A stretch of DNA of 64,000 nt, from NCBI GenBank assembly GCA_964291505.2, contig OZ220216.1, positions 2,232,001 through 2,296,000 of the forward strand. Direction: 5' to 3'. Every line of letters starts with the position of its first letter. Position 1 is the first letter of the stretch. Position numbers and translations under genes: made by a program. This DNA comes from Kistimonas sp964291505. GTDB lineage: Bacteria > Pseudomonadota > Gammaproteobacteria > Pseudomonadales > Endozoicomonadaceae. Positions 1-9,112 of the stretch are shown here, in pieces. Below the pieces are notes generated by a model that did no database searches, had not been told where the DNA came from, and worked only from the letters and a program-made list of their open reading frames with translations.

Positions 1-536
1 ACTTCAGACAACTGTGAAACATCCAGCGTATGCAATGTTAACGCGGGCATCCCCTGCTCAAAATCGTCCAGTTCTTCCCGGACAAGTACGGGTAAAAAAT
101 CATGACCAAGGGTCAGGTAACGGTTGACCAGCTTTTTCAGACCTACCTGAAAAGGCACTTCCCGCGAGCCCACCAGCCGGTTTCGGGCAGGAATTTTCAG
201 GTAAAGCCCGGAAGCACCAACACATTCACCCGGAAAGACTGAAATGCCGGTATCAACGACAACATCCAGCGGCAAGTTCCGAATACTGTCGTCTGAGGTA
301 TCGCCCGGCAACAAAACCATGACTGACTGCTCATCATTCTCGGGAATCACAAACCGATACTGTGTGTAAAGCCGCTGATCAGCACGGGAATACAGGCAAA
401 AGCACCCTTCAAAGCGCGCCAGAAAATGCAATGCAGCTGCGCGGTCATCAATACTGCCCAGATCCCAATCCAGATCATCCTGTTCCAGCAGATCTTGCCA
501 GCCGGCATTAACGACGGCCTCGACAGACTGACTCAT
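1..536 (-). CDS. hypothetical protein, 3' end outside the window
   Basis: The reading frame opens at an ATG (534-536) and runs off the left edge of the window after about 178 codons, so only the N-terminal part is seen. It begins MSQSVEAVVNAGWQDL and has an acidic stretch (EQDDLDWDLGSIDD) near residues 18-31. The visible part is a soluble, mixed alpha/beta-looking sequence with no signal peptide, membrane segment or recognisable catalytic motif. A basic segment around KIPARNRLVGSREVPF follows. I do not recognise the family. It is transcribed divergently from the DUF2788 gene across a 355-base gap, so it probably has its own promoter. Confidence 0.7.
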   Translation of the reverse strand, partial: MSQSVEAVVNAGWQDLLEQDDLDWDLGSIDDRAAALHFLARFEGCFCLYSRADQRLYTQYRFVIPENDEQSVMVLLPGDTSDDSIRNLPLDVVVDTGISVFPGECVGASGLYLKIPARNRLVGSREVPFQVGLKKLVNRYLTLGHDFLPVLVREELDDFEQGMPALTLHTLDVSQLSE

Positions 537-891
537 GCCCCCTCCCTTACGGTCGCAAGTAACAACATTGCTTGTGTTGATAGCGTTATTATTCTCTGCC
601 GACGCTTATCGCACAGACCATGCCACTGATACCGTTTTTCAGCCGGATGCAGCCTGCACGATACAGAACGTTAAATCGGTCACAAAACCCCCAACAAACT
701 GCCTACATAATGTACAAATCACTCCGTCAGTCTCTTTTCAAACAGCAGCCTGTTGAACACAAGATGTTTAGTCTGACAAAAACGGTCACCTACCCCCTGC
801 CCCTCTGTGACAGATTTGTGAAACCCGTCTGACTGTCAAAACCGCCGTTAGCCGATATAATCCAGCCACACCACACGATTCGGAATCGACC
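537..891. other. divergent intergenic region
   Basis: This 355-base region separates two divergent genes. Reading frames across it are short and overlapping and do not look coding. The part near the rightward gene contains a plausible sigma-70 promoter, listed separately. No strong inverted repeat was seen. Confidence 0.5.
833..861 (+). promoter_or_regulatory. candidate sigma-70 promoter for the DUF2788 gene
   Basis: A perfect -10 hexamer TATAAT (856-861) lies 17 bases after CTGTCA (833-838), which matches four of six positions of the -35 consensus. It sits about 30 bases before the ATG at 892 and could also serve aidB downstream. This is pattern-based only. Confidence 0.45.
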
Positions 892-1092
892 ATGGACATA
901 GCCGCCTTTGATGACCTGATGCTGACACTGCTGGTACCTGGGCTTATCCTGTTCATGGCATTTATCGTCTGGGACCTGGCCAAGCACTCCAATGCTGGCA
1001 AGTTCGGGACATTAGTGCTTTTTGGCGTGTTAGGCCTAGGCGTCCTGGGCTTTGTGATCAAAAAACTGGTTGCCATGAACCTTGGGCTCTGA
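892..1092 (+). CDS. DUF2788 family small membrane protein
   Basis: This 66-residue protein has two hydrophobic segments (about residues 9-28 and 40-58) separated by a short polar loop containing WDLAKHSNAGKFG, which matches the DUF2788 family of two-span inner membrane proteins found in gammaproteobacteria. Its function is unknown. The start ATG follows a good promoter candidate, and the length equals that of known members. It lies 60 bases upstream of aidB on the same strand and may be co-transcribed with it. Confidence 0.8.
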   Translation: MDIAAFDDLMLTLLVPGLILFMAFIVWDLAKHSNAGKFGTLVLFGVLGLGVLGFVIKKLVAMNLGL

Positions 1093-1152
1093 CCCAAAGC
1101 GTCCTCAATAAACCAATAACAATAAACCGATAGACCAACGGGGAGCACGGCT

Positions 1153-2799
1153 ATGAACGATCCCTGCAATAGCACAGAAACCCACACCGTTTTCAACCAG
1201 CCACCACCATTGGATCCCTACAATATCTTCTCGACGGATATTGCCCTTAGGGAAGCCATACAGGCACAGGCGAAGTGGGCAGAATCAGAGCTCCATACCT
1301 ACGGCCAGCTGGCAGGCAATAGCCTGTTTCATGCAGGGTTTCTCGCCAACGAGAACCTGCCGCAACTGCGAACTCATGACCGTTTTGGCCATCGTATCGA
1401 TCAGATCGATTTTCACCCCGCCTACCACCAGTTGATGCAAACAGCCATTAAACACGGGCTGCCCTCATCCCCCTGGCAAACACCACAACCAGGGGCTCAT
1501 GTCGCCCGGGCGGCCATGATGTACCTCCACAATCAGGTGGAAGCCGGTAGCTGCTGTCCACTGACGATGACGTTTGCCACTGTTCCAGCTATCCGTCATC
1601 AACCAGATATTGCCGCTCACTGGCTACCACTGATCACGTCTCGCCACTATGACCCGGGCAATAAACCCTGGTTCGAAAAACCTGGTGTCACCATTGGCAT
1701 GGCTATGACTGAAAAACAGGGTGGAACGGACGTCAGAGCCAATACCACCCGCGCCCGTCCGCTTGGCCAGCGTGGCTCCGGTCGGATATATGCCCTGACC
1801 GGTCACAAGTGGTTCTGCTCAGCCCCTATGAGTGATGCTTTTCTTGTCCTGGCTCAAACCGACAAGGGGTTATCCTGCTTCCTGCTGCCACGCTGGCGCG
1901 AAGATGGCCAGCATAACGGCTTTTATATTCAACGCCTGAAGGACAAACTGGGGAATCGTTCCAATGCATCCAGTGAAGTGGAATTTCGTGAGGCTCACGC
2001 CTGGCTAATTGGCGAGGAAGGTCGCGGGGTACCGACCATCATTGAGATGGTTGCACTGACCCGTTTTGATTGCATCACCGGCTCCGCCGCACTGATGCGA
2101 CAGGCTGCCACCCAAGCTGTTCATCATTGCAGTCACCGTCAAGTCAGTGGCCGGGTGTTGACGGATCACCCACTGATGCAGAATGTCCTGGCGGATCTAG
2201 CCCTGGAAAGCGAAGCCGCCCTGGCATTCAGCCTTCGAATCGCCCGAAGCCTTGATAATCCGGCTGATGAGCAGGAACAACTGTTTTGCCGGATAGCCAC
2301 GGCTATTGGGAAATACTGGATCTGCAAACGAGCACCGGGGCACATCAACGAAGCCCAGGAGTGCCTTGGCGGCGCTGGCTACGTGGAGGAATCTATCCTG
2401 CCACGCCTATACCGGGAGGCGCCGGTAAACTCGATCTGGGAAGGAAGCGGAAACGTCCAGTGTCTGGACATCCTCCGAGCCATGCAACGTCAACCGGGCA
2501 CACTGGACGCGGTGTTTACCGAATTGGCAAAAACCGCCGGTGCCGACCCTCTTCTGGATCAGCACATCACCACATTGAAAAATGCTATGACTAATACCAA
2601 CAACTTCCACTATGAGGCTCGACGACTGGTCGAAAAACTGGCCATCTGCCTCCAGGCCTGCTTTCTGCTGCAGGCAGGCAATGCCCTGGTGGCTGATACT
2701 TTCCTTCGAGCCAGGCTGAAGCCCGAAGGACTGGCTTATGGCACCTTGCCTTCAGGCATCCCCTGCGCTCAGCTCATCAAACGGGCCAGGCCCCTCTAA
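1153..2799 (+). CDS. aidB: AidB-type acyl-CoA dehydrogenase-like flavoprotein
   Basis: The protein has 548 residues, close to the 541 of E. coli AidB. AidB is an FAD protein of the acyl-CoA dehydrogenase fold that binds DNA and belongs to the adaptive response to alkylation; its true reaction is uncertain. Typical segments are visible: GMAMTEKQGGTDVRANTT near residue 180, the GHKWFCSAPMSDAF flavin-site strand near 218, and ECLGGAGYVEES with LYREAPVNSIWEGSGN near 405-435, where acyl-CoA dehydrogenases and AidB carry C-terminal FAD-binding residues. The ATG is preceded by GGGGAG at about 7 bases. An Ada-like methyltransferase gene lies about 2.2 kb downstream on the opposite strand, which may reflect a shared response. 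Confidence 0.9.
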   Translation: MNDPCNSTETHTVFNQPPPLDPYNIFSTDIALREAIQAQAKWAESELHTYGQLAGNSLFHAGFLANENLPQLRTHDRFGHRIDQIDFHPAYHQLMQTAIKHGLPSSPWQTPQPGAHVARAAMMYLHNQVEAGSCCPLTMTFATVPAIRHQPDIAAHWLPLITSRHYDPGNKPWFEKPGVTIGMAMTEKQGGTDVRANTTRARPLGQRGSGRIYALTGHKWFCSAPMSDAFLVLAQTDKGLSCFLLPRWREDGQHNGFYIQRLKDKLGNRSNASSEVEFREAHAWLIGEEGRGVPTIIEMVALTRFDCITGSAALMRQAATQAVHHCSHRQVSGRVLTDHPLMQNVLADLALESEAALAFSLRIARSLDNPADEQEQLFCRIATAIGKYWICKRAPGHINEAQECLGGAGYVEESILPRLYREAPVNSIWEGSGNVQCLDILRAMQRQPGTLDAVFTELAKTAGADPLLDQHITTLKNAMTNTNNFHYEARRLVEKLAICLQACFLLQAGNALVADTFLRARLKPEGLAYGTLPSGIPCAQLIKRARPL

Positions 2800-2805
2800 A
2801 CCGAT

Positions 2806-3159
2806 TCAGTAGCGCTCATGGCCACCACAACGGTAGACCTTTCCAACAATCGTGGTTGCCGTGGTTCCAAGGGAATCCCTACCCCGGGTATGGCTAATAT
2901 CTTGCACATGCACAACATCCCCGCTTAGCCGGGCTGCTTCATTACGCAGTTCATTACGTGCGCCTTCCATCAGGTTCTTATTGGACGTGAAATCCCCGGT
3001 AAACCAGTTTCCCTGACTACCATAAACCTCCCCCAGATACGTGCAACCATCCGGCTTGGTATCAACCAGCTCTATCCGATAGGCTTCAGGGTTTAGTCGA
3101 TTAGCAGAACAGGCAACAAGCAGGAAAGAACACAGGCCAACAACAACGTGCTTCAACAT
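2806..3159 (-). CDS. DUF4156 family lipoprotein
   Basis: This 117-residue protein starts with a short basic and hydrophobic signal ending in the lipobox LLVAC (Cys17), so it should be a lipid-anchored envelope protein. The mature part includes CTYLGEVYGSQGNWF and the GDVVHVQD strand typical of the DUF4156 family; the function is unknown. It converges with aidB, leaving only 6 bases between the two stop codons. The gap to the next upstream gene (3160-3372) contains no convincing gene: an overlapping rightward frame there is partly antisense to the neighbour and has no family features. Confidence 0.8.
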   Translation of the reverse strand: MLKHVVVGLCSFLLVACSANRLNPEAYRIELVDTKPDGCTYLGEVYGSQGNWFTGDFTSNKNLMEGARNELRNEAARLSGDVVHVQDISHTRGRDSLGTTATTIVGKVYRCGGHERY

Positions 3160-3372
3160 AAAAATTCAATATTCCGTAAGACGTTCAACGATTACAACAG
3201 AGGTGATAGGTGTGCCATTTTCCACACCTCCCCCAGTCTGACAAGACCTTTACAGATACACGATAATGTCAGTGCGACATTCAGAGATAAAGCAAAAAGC
3301 ATTTCAACCAGGCTTATTGATGACCGTGACCGAAACAGTAGCCGCTCACGCGTATATCAAGGCCTGCAAGAA

Positions 3373-3711
3373 TTAGAGCTGCTGCATAACAAAATAAAAT
3401 CCGACATAAACACTCGCCCCCCATATCAACCCGCCAAGATGAAGCAGCCCCTTACCCCAGATATGCTGATAAAACCAATGTCCCAGCAACATACTGCAAA
3501 GAGAGACCATCAAGACCCCCACCATTAAACCCTGCTGGAAAAAAGGTAGATCACTGCCGTAATCTCTCAGCATCTGCAAAGGTGCCATAACGGCCAATGG
3601 AAGATTGAACAGCAACACCTTAAAATCTCTGTCGCCGGTAAGGGTTGCAAAGAAACTGATAACCAAGACACCTGACACAATCAGCAAAAGCGATAGAATC
3701 AGCCTTTTCAT
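3373..3711 (-). CDS. small hydrophobic membrane protein
   Basis: This 112-residue protein has a positively charged start (MKR) followed by three hydrophobic segments at about residues 4-22, 62-80 and 88-109. I do not recognise the family. It contains no conserved charged residues within the membrane segments that would suggest transport. It lies about 60 bases downstream of the DUF2157 pseudogene on the same strand and may have been part of the same transcript. Confidence 0.6.
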   Translation of the reverse strand: MKRLILSLLLIVSGVLVISFFATLTGDRDFKVLLFNLPLAVMAPLQMLRDYGSDLPFFQQGLMVGVLMVSLCSMLLGHWFYQHIWGKGLLHLGGLIWGASVYVGFYFVMQQL

Positions 3712-3773
3712 AAGTCCTTTTTACCTTATCAAAACTGACTGCTTTCCCAATAGAGAATTGGAATCCTTCCAAT

Positions 3774-4814
3774 TTACGTAGTTAACTTTGACTCTAGCAG
3801 TTCTTTTAATGATTTGGGCAATTTTGCCCTGAGCGCCACACTGGCAACCTGCTCGTATTTTTGCCAGAGGATGCCGAGACAAACAACCAGCAACCCCATC
3901 ACTGTCAGTGCAACAGGGAAAAGCCAGCTGCCTTTGAATACTGAAAAGGCCAGATGCCCCAGGTACAGGCTTACCCCCAGAGCACCAAATACGACAAAGA
4001 CCCGCCGCATCAGTGTCACCCCAATCACCATTAATATCAGGTTGACACCACAGTACAGTAATTTACTGAACTCACTATTCGAATCCTGCAGGGTCATCCC
4101 CGCCCAGAATGTCGTCACACCAATAATGTACAGCTAGAAGGCATAGTCGAAAGACTGCCGGGTGCGCATATCAATCCACAGCGCCATCAGCACCATGGCA
4201 AGCCCTCCCCACATAGACACCTGCGAACTCAAGGCACTGTCAAACCGATCGCCGGTCAACATAGCCATACTATCCATAATCAGTAGCCAGAGCGTTATTG
4301 CCAGGGGCATGACCAGAAAGGGGTAACGGTAGCGCCATAGCATCACCAGACCCGCAACCAGTGCACCCAACTCCAAAGACAACCAGTGCCAATGCGCACC
4401 GCCACGATATTGGAGGTAGACTTCCCCCTCAGGCCAAACCCCCAGCGCCAGTTGCAAACCGTAAATTAATAGCGGCACAAGAACCACAACAAAAACCGCA
4501 CAGATACCCGCTGGAATGCCATACCCTTTTCGCTGAAACACAGTCATCAGCATAAATCCTGCCAGCATATAGGCGAATGAAATCCCGACAATTCCCCAGC
4601 CGCCAAAAGCCTCCCAGCCCAGATTCATGAACAGCGACATAGCGCCAATGGCAATCATCCCGCCCAGATAGTAAAGCAAGTGAGTGAAATCAAAGACCGG
4701 CCCTGTAACAGGCTGTTGCTTCAAGAAATCAACCAGTGCTTCTGCCTGTTGTTGACTGAGAATCTGCTTTGATACAGCCTGTTCGAGTTGCCGTTGGGTT
4801 ATTTTCATAGTCAT
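3774..4814 (-). pseudogene. DUF2157 family membrane protein interrupted by an in-frame TAG
   Basis: Two reading frames, 4814-4134 (226 residues) and the sequence downstream to 3774 (119 residues), lie in the same frame and are separated only by a TAG codon at 4136-4134. Read through, they form one protein of about 346 residues with a soluble N-terminus (ITQRQLEQAVSKQILSQQQAEAL, DUF2157-like) and about ten membrane segments. The junction reads FDYAF-stop-LYIIGV, and a single TGG-to-TAG change at a tryptophan would explain it. No frameshift or other stop is seen, so the lesion is recent, or the codon is read through, or it is a sequencing error. A GTG at 4118 could restart translation of the C-terminal part. 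Confidence 0.75.
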
Positions 4815-5005
4815 TACAGATCAGGGGTCTATTTCTGAACATTTCTATTCCCTTAGCGTCAAAAGAGCAAGTTCAGATAAATAGCCTTACGAGACAGAAA
4901 CAAGAAAATGTAGGCTCCAAACGAACACTCTTCATAACCACCTTACCTACATCAGTGCATCTGAATATCCAGCAAACATCAGTTATTCAAAAACGGTTGC
5001 CTGAT

Positions 5006-5851
5006 TCACTCTCCAGCACACGCCTCCCAGGCCTGTATTGCCTGCTTGCGAGCAACACCCCAACGAAAATTACCCAACTCACCATCACTCCTGATAACAC
5101 GGTGACAGGGGATCAAATAACCCACCGTATTCGCTGCCAACGCACTTCCGACTGCCCGCTGAGCACTGGGCACACCGGCTAATTCCGCCAGTTGCCGGTA
5201 AGAAATGACCCGGGATGACGGCAGCGTCAACAATGCCTCCCAGACCTTCATCTGAAAATTAGTGCCGCGGATAACCAGATGCAATTTGCCACGCTCAAGC
5301 TCTTTGGCAAAGATTCTGTCAGCTAACAATAATGCGGCCTTATCATCCTGCCGCAATGTGGATTCCGGCCAGCGGGACTTCAATAATTCAATCTGCTCGG
5401 ATTTATCACTGTCACAGAAGACCAGATGACAAATCCCTCGCGACGTCCATCCCAAAAGTGCCTGCCCAAACGGGGTATGTGCCAGCCCAAAACCAATCAC
5501 CAAGCCCTTGCCCAACGCTTTAATTTCTCCGGGCGACATAGCCTCACAACTGACCATCAGGTCATGGAGCCTTCCGGGACCTGACAATCCGGCGTCCAAG
5601 GATACCCCTAAAATATCCTGCGATTTCCTGAGCGCTTCAAGCGCACGCTCCTTGGTGACATGCTGCAAAAAGCGCTTGGGCGAAACCCCGGCCCAGGCAG
5701 CAAACACCCGTTGCAGATGATATTCACTGAATCCCATCGCATCGGCGATATCTTTCAGGCTTGGCTGATGCTTTGCATTAGCACGGATATAGTGAATAGC
5801 ATGCGCAACAGCCTCATAATGCTCTGCCGAATTCAACGCACTGTCATTCAT
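5006..5851 (-). CDS. AraC-type regulator fused to O6-methylguanine-DNA methyltransferase (Ada-like, lacking N-Ada)
   Basis: The N-terminal part (about residues 10-95) is an AraC-type double helix-turn-helix (SLKDIADAMGFSEYHLQRVF, SPKRFL). The C-terminal part is a suicidal DNA methyltransferase with the acceptor-cysteine motif PCHRVI near residue 250, preceded by RAVGSALAANTVGYLI. The N-terminal zinc domain of Ada that repairs phosphotriesters and switches Ada into an activator is absent. The ATG at 5851 has AAGG 9 bases upstream and is preferred over an upstream TTG at 5875. The start overlaps the stop of the EamA gene by 8 bases, so the two are translationally coupled. Function: repair of O6-alkylguanine and possible transcription control. 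Confidence 0.85.
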   Translation of the reverse strand: MNDSALNSAEHYEAVAHAIHYIRANAKHQPSLKDIADAMGFSEYHLQRVFAAWAGVSPKRFLQHVTKERALEALRKSQDILGVSLDAGLSGPGRLHDLMVSCEAMSPGEIKALGKGLVIGFGLAHTPFGQALLGWTSRGICHLVFCDSDKSEQIELLKSRWPESTLRQDDKAALLLADRIFAKELERGKLHLVIRGTNFQMKVWEALLTLPSSRVISYRQLAELAGVPSAQRAVGSALAANTVGYLIPCHRVIRSDGELGNFRWGVARKQAIQAWEACAGE

Positions 5852-6743
5852 GTTTAATCGCCTTAGAAAATCCAATCTGCCTGAACCGTGGCAGAAACCC
5901 TGTCACCAAAGCAGTGCCAAGAAGAACCAGTAGTGTACCCAATACGGTATGCCAGCCCACGGGCTCATCCAGGAAGAGGTAACCCCAGAATATACCAAAC
6001 ACCGGAATCAGAAACGTCACCGATAATGCCGCGGAAGCCCCCACATCGGCAACAAGACAAAAATACAACAGATAAGCAAAGCCGGTACAAAGCACCCCCA
6101 GCATCAGCACCGCCAGAAGAATCGGGACATCCGGCACCGTATGGACGGGTGAGAATGGCACCAATGGCAACAACAGCAATGTGGCAGCCCACATACTCCC
6201 ATGGGCGTTATCAAACGGTGCGACATGAGCCGCCGATTGCGTATAAACACTGGCCACACCATAAAGACAGGCAGCCCCAAACCCTGCCAGCAAAGCCAGT
6301 GAAGCCCCTTCTAACTGAGCAGCGCTATCAAACCCGACAAGGACACTGACACCGGCAATCCCCAAAAGCAGTCCCGCCATTTGCTGCCGCTTCAAAGGTT
6401 GCCTGTACCATAATGCCCCCACCAACGCGCCCCAGAGTGGAGCCGTGGCGTTAATGATGGACAGTAACGATGCTGTCAACGTCTGCACCGCATAAGCAAA
6501 CAGAAGAAAAGGTAACGCTGAATTCACAAAGCCAATGATCAGAAAATGACGCCAATGCAGGATGGGAGGCAAGGACTTTTTCAGAAAACCGGCCACCAGA
6601 AGCAGGAACACTGCCGCCAGGGCAACCCGAATCTCCATCAATAAAGCGGGCCCCAGCACCGGTACACCTATGCGAATAAAGAGAAAGGAACTGCCCCAGA
6701 TTGCAGCCAAAGACACCAGACATAACGCACTTGCCCAACGCAT
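5844..6743 (-). CDS. EamA/DMT superfamily transporter
   Basis: The 299-residue protein has ten predicted membrane spans arranged as two EamA repeats (first begins SLAAIWGSSFLFIRIG, second LAGFGAACLYGVASVY), the layout of drug/metabolite exporters of the DMT superfamily. The substrate cannot be read from the sequence. The ATG at 6743 is chosen because AGGGAA lies 7 bases upstream; a GTG at 6806 would add 21 residues without a ribosome site. It forms a two-gene unit with the overlapping Ada-like gene, an association that may be only positional. Confidence 0.88.
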   Translation of the reverse strand: MRWASALCLVSLAAIWGSSFLFIRIGVPVLGPALLMEIRVALAAVFLLLVAGFLKKSLPPILHWRHFLIIGFVNSALPFLLFAYAVQTLTASLLSIINATAPLWGALVGALWYRQPLKRQQMAGLLLGIAGVSVLVGFDSAAQLEGASLALLAGFGAACLYGVASVYTQSAAHVAPFDNAHGSMWAATLLLLPLVPFSPVHTVPDVPILLAVLMLGVLCTGFAYLLYFCLVADVGASAALSVTFLIPVFGIFWGYLFLDEPVGWHTVLGTLLVLLGTALVTGFLPRFRQIGFSKAIKHE

Positions 6744-6961
6744 AATCCGCTTCCCTGTGATAACGGGTATGGCTTGACAATAAACACCCAAGCTTTCATC
6801 AACCACCCGTTTCTTGCGCTCTTCTCACTGTCTCACGTCAGTTTCCAAAATGAAATCCTGAATGAAGAGAATGGGAACGCAAAAGGGTTACCTGCTGAAA
6901 TGGATAAAACCACTGAAGACTTAGGAGTTAAACGCAGTCAGGCCCTCTACAATCCCTCCCC

Positions 6962-7627
6962 TCACACAGTACCCGAGAACAACGCAACACACCCCTGAGT
7001 GTCAATGACGACATCCTTAAAACGCTTTTCCAGCACCCGCTGCAATTCCTCAAGCGTGTCGGTCAAATTCGAAAAAATGCCATGGCGGTTGTAATGCCTC
7101 ATCAGCTTGACCGCCGCCCAGTTAGGCACTCCTTTTTCATTGAGTATCGTTGAACCAAAGACCCTTGCTCCCGGTTTCATGAGAGCCTGAAGGTAATCAA
7201 ATACGACACCTTTCTCAGTGATACTGCCGGGTAAGCAATGCAACAGGTAATTGAGCGCAACAGAATCAAACGGTGCTATCTCACCCTCACCGGACATGGG
7301 TTCAAGGATGTTTCGCTGGTAAACTTCAGGCGAATAGCGCGCCACACGTTTAGCCGTAAAGGTTAAAGAATTGGGATTCATATCCATCAAGGCAAGCCGG
7401 GGCGAAGAAACAGGAAACCGGCAACGATCCAGAAAGTAACCAGAGCCTACCCCCACATCAAGATGATTTGCGGATATATGCTGGTTGTAATGAGCCACCA
7501 GACTGGGAGACGGGCACTTCCAGACAAACCGGTTTGACAATATCAACACCCGAACATCATAAATCAGCAGCATTCTACGGGTATAAACAGCTTGACCAGC
7601 TATCATTTCCTCTTCGCTTGCATTCAT
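6962..7627 (-). CDS. class I SAM-dependent methyltransferase
   Basis: This roughly 221-residue protein contains the SAM-binding loop HLDVGVGSGYFLDR near residues 56-69, an acidic motif II (LALMDMNPNS) and motif SVALNYLLHCLPG, matching small stand-alone class I methyltransferases. The substrate is unknown. The second of two tandem ATG codons (7627) is preferred because AAGG lies six bases upstream. The gene is monocistronic: a 218-base gap separates it from the EamA gene downstream and a 500-base AT-rich region lies upstream. Confidence 0.82.
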   Translation of the reverse strand: MNASEEEMIAGQAVYTRRMLLIYDVRVLILSNRFVWKCPSPSLVAHYNQHISANHLDVGVGSGYFLDRCRFPVSSPRLALMDMNPNSLTFTAKRVARYSPEVYQRNILEPMSGEGEIAPFDSVALNYLLHCLPGSITEKGVVFDYLQALMKPGARVFGSTILNEKGVPNWAAVKLMRHYNRHGIFSNLTDTLEELQRVLEKRFKDVVIDTQGCVALFSGTV

Positions 7628-7630
7628 CAT

Positions 7631-8131
7631 TCACCCTTGTATCAAATATGTTGTGAATAGCAGATTAAATACGGAGATATAGCCGACAACAAAATAAAAG
7701 CTTATCAAAAAATACTTACTTAATTATTCAATAGAGAGCATTATCGAAAAAAAAGATAGCACTACCAGGACACATTTACACTTCAATCAAAACAATAAGG
7801 TAACCAGCCTTACTTAACCTCACGTAGCAGACTTAAAAAGACAATATTGCTGACTAAAAATCCAGCAAATATAACTATGACTTTCCAGCCCACCGACTTC
7901 GCTGAGAAACATTAACTTTTATCAAAAAATGCCATATTCATTATCCTCACCTACATTAGCACAACACTAAAAATGAATCAGTGAAAGTTCACTCATACAG
8001 ATTACCAACCTTGCTAAAAAACAATCACAACAGCAAAAGCATTTATCGAACCAACTGACTTAAATGTTATTGCTGTTATTTATTAAACTGACAAAAATTA
8101 CCATCCAACTTTATCTACTGAGAGTATTATT
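7631..8131. other. AT-rich divergent intergenic region
   Basis: About 500 bases without a gene, visibly richer in A+T than both flanks, with long runs of A and T. It should hold the promoters of the methyltransferase gene (leftward) and the orphan gene at 8132 (rightward). No clear -35/-10 pair with good spacing, repeat or RNA gene could be singled out. Confidence 0.5.
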
Positions 8132-8827
8132 ATGAAATGTATATCTTCACCCTGCTGTGTATCTTCTGGCAATGTAAACATTCATGAAAGATCAGATAAT
8201 GAAGAAAGTAGTGTGTCTAAAGCAGATTCTGTAAGACCAATATTGGGCAGCACAAGATTATCACCAGCACCGACCCATGAAGATGGAATTTCTGCGCCGG
8301 AGGCAAGGAGCAGTTTACGCCAGAGAATTTCACACTGTATAGACAGAACAATAAGTCGACTATCATGCGTAACTGGAGATAACAATAACGCAGAAATCGA
8401 AGAGCTCGTAGAACTAACATCGCCGTCATCAGACGTGGTAAATAACCGCACAATACCAGATACGGATTACAAGATTTACATATCAGAAGAAATGGAAGAG
8501 AGCTTAAGGGAAAATTTCAAGATTGCCACCATACTTGAAAATTGTCCCTTTGTGTTAACATTTCGCATCCACTCAAAGGCATTAATAGAGGTTATTTGCA
8601 GGGACTATATGGAGAATCAGAGCAGGGTGAGAGAGGAACTTGTGTCTTTAGGGATACCATCAGACAGACATATAGCTGTCGAATTATCACCATTAACAAA
8701 GGCAGCTATATTAGAGGCATCTACGACTGAAGAGCTGCAACCAATTAACATAAATTCACCAGTAGCGCCATTAGCCATTGCAGACAGCGATACCGGGCTC
8801 GGATCTGAATCTGATAATGAACCCTAA
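8132..8827 (+). CDS. orphan protein, effector-like composition
   Basis: The 231-residue protein is not recognisable by family. It starts MKCISSPCCVSS with three cysteines in the first nine residues, has no signal peptide or membrane span, is rich in Ser, Glu and Asn, and ends in an acidic tail (SDSD...SESDNEP). A central segment around residues 112-165 (YKIYISEEMEESL, CPFVLTFRIHSKALIEV) looks folded; the flanks look disordered. At residues 90-101 it has EELVELTSPSSD, which resembles a eukaryotic SUMO-interacting motif. The low G+C content and AT-rich upstream region suggest acquisition by transfer. The start codon follows GAGAG at a somewhat long spacing. Confidence 0.65.
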   Translation: MKCISSPCCVSSGNVNIHERSDNEESSVSKADSVRPILGSTRLSPAPTHEDGISAPEARSSLRQRISHCIDRTISRLSCVTGDNNNAEIEELVELTSPSSDVVNNRTIPDTDYKIYISEEMEESLRENFKIATILENCPFVLTFRIHSKALIEVICRDYMENQSRVREELVSLGIPSDRHIAVELSPLTKAAILEASTTEELQPININSPVAPLAIADSDTGLGSESDNEP

Positions 8828-8954
8828 ACATTCTCCATACAGCAGTGAGGATAGGACCCTAATTAATTAAAAAACCGTATAGAAAAACATCAATCGTGTT
8901 ATACAGTACGGTACATTTAACTGCATTCACATATTTTTGTATGATTTTAAAAAA

Positions 8955-8985
8955 AATCCCCGATGGCATGGTGCCACCGGGGATT
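8955..8985 (-). terminator. Rho-independent terminator
   Basis: Outer arms AATCCCCG (8955-8962) and CGGGGATT (8978-8985) enclose inner arms TGGCA and TGCCA with a three-base loop. Read leftward the hairpin runs into eight T residues, so it most likely ends the DUF3047 transcript about 130 bases after its stop codon. Read rightward it is followed by an A-rich stretch. Confidence 0.75.
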
Positions 8986-9112
8986 AAATAAAAACGAACA
9001 TGACAAGAGATAAGTGTTACGGAGCAGCTTATCTGGACGCAGATTATCCAGACCAGACCGCCTGAAACCTATGCGTAGATTTACGCGACACTTTTCGGAT
9101 ACTGACAAAACG

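Noticed and set aside
3148..3528. 126-codon + strand frame between the DUF4156 and membrane protein genes
   Set aside because: It overlaps both neighbours in antisense, lacks a ribosome site and has no recognisable feature.
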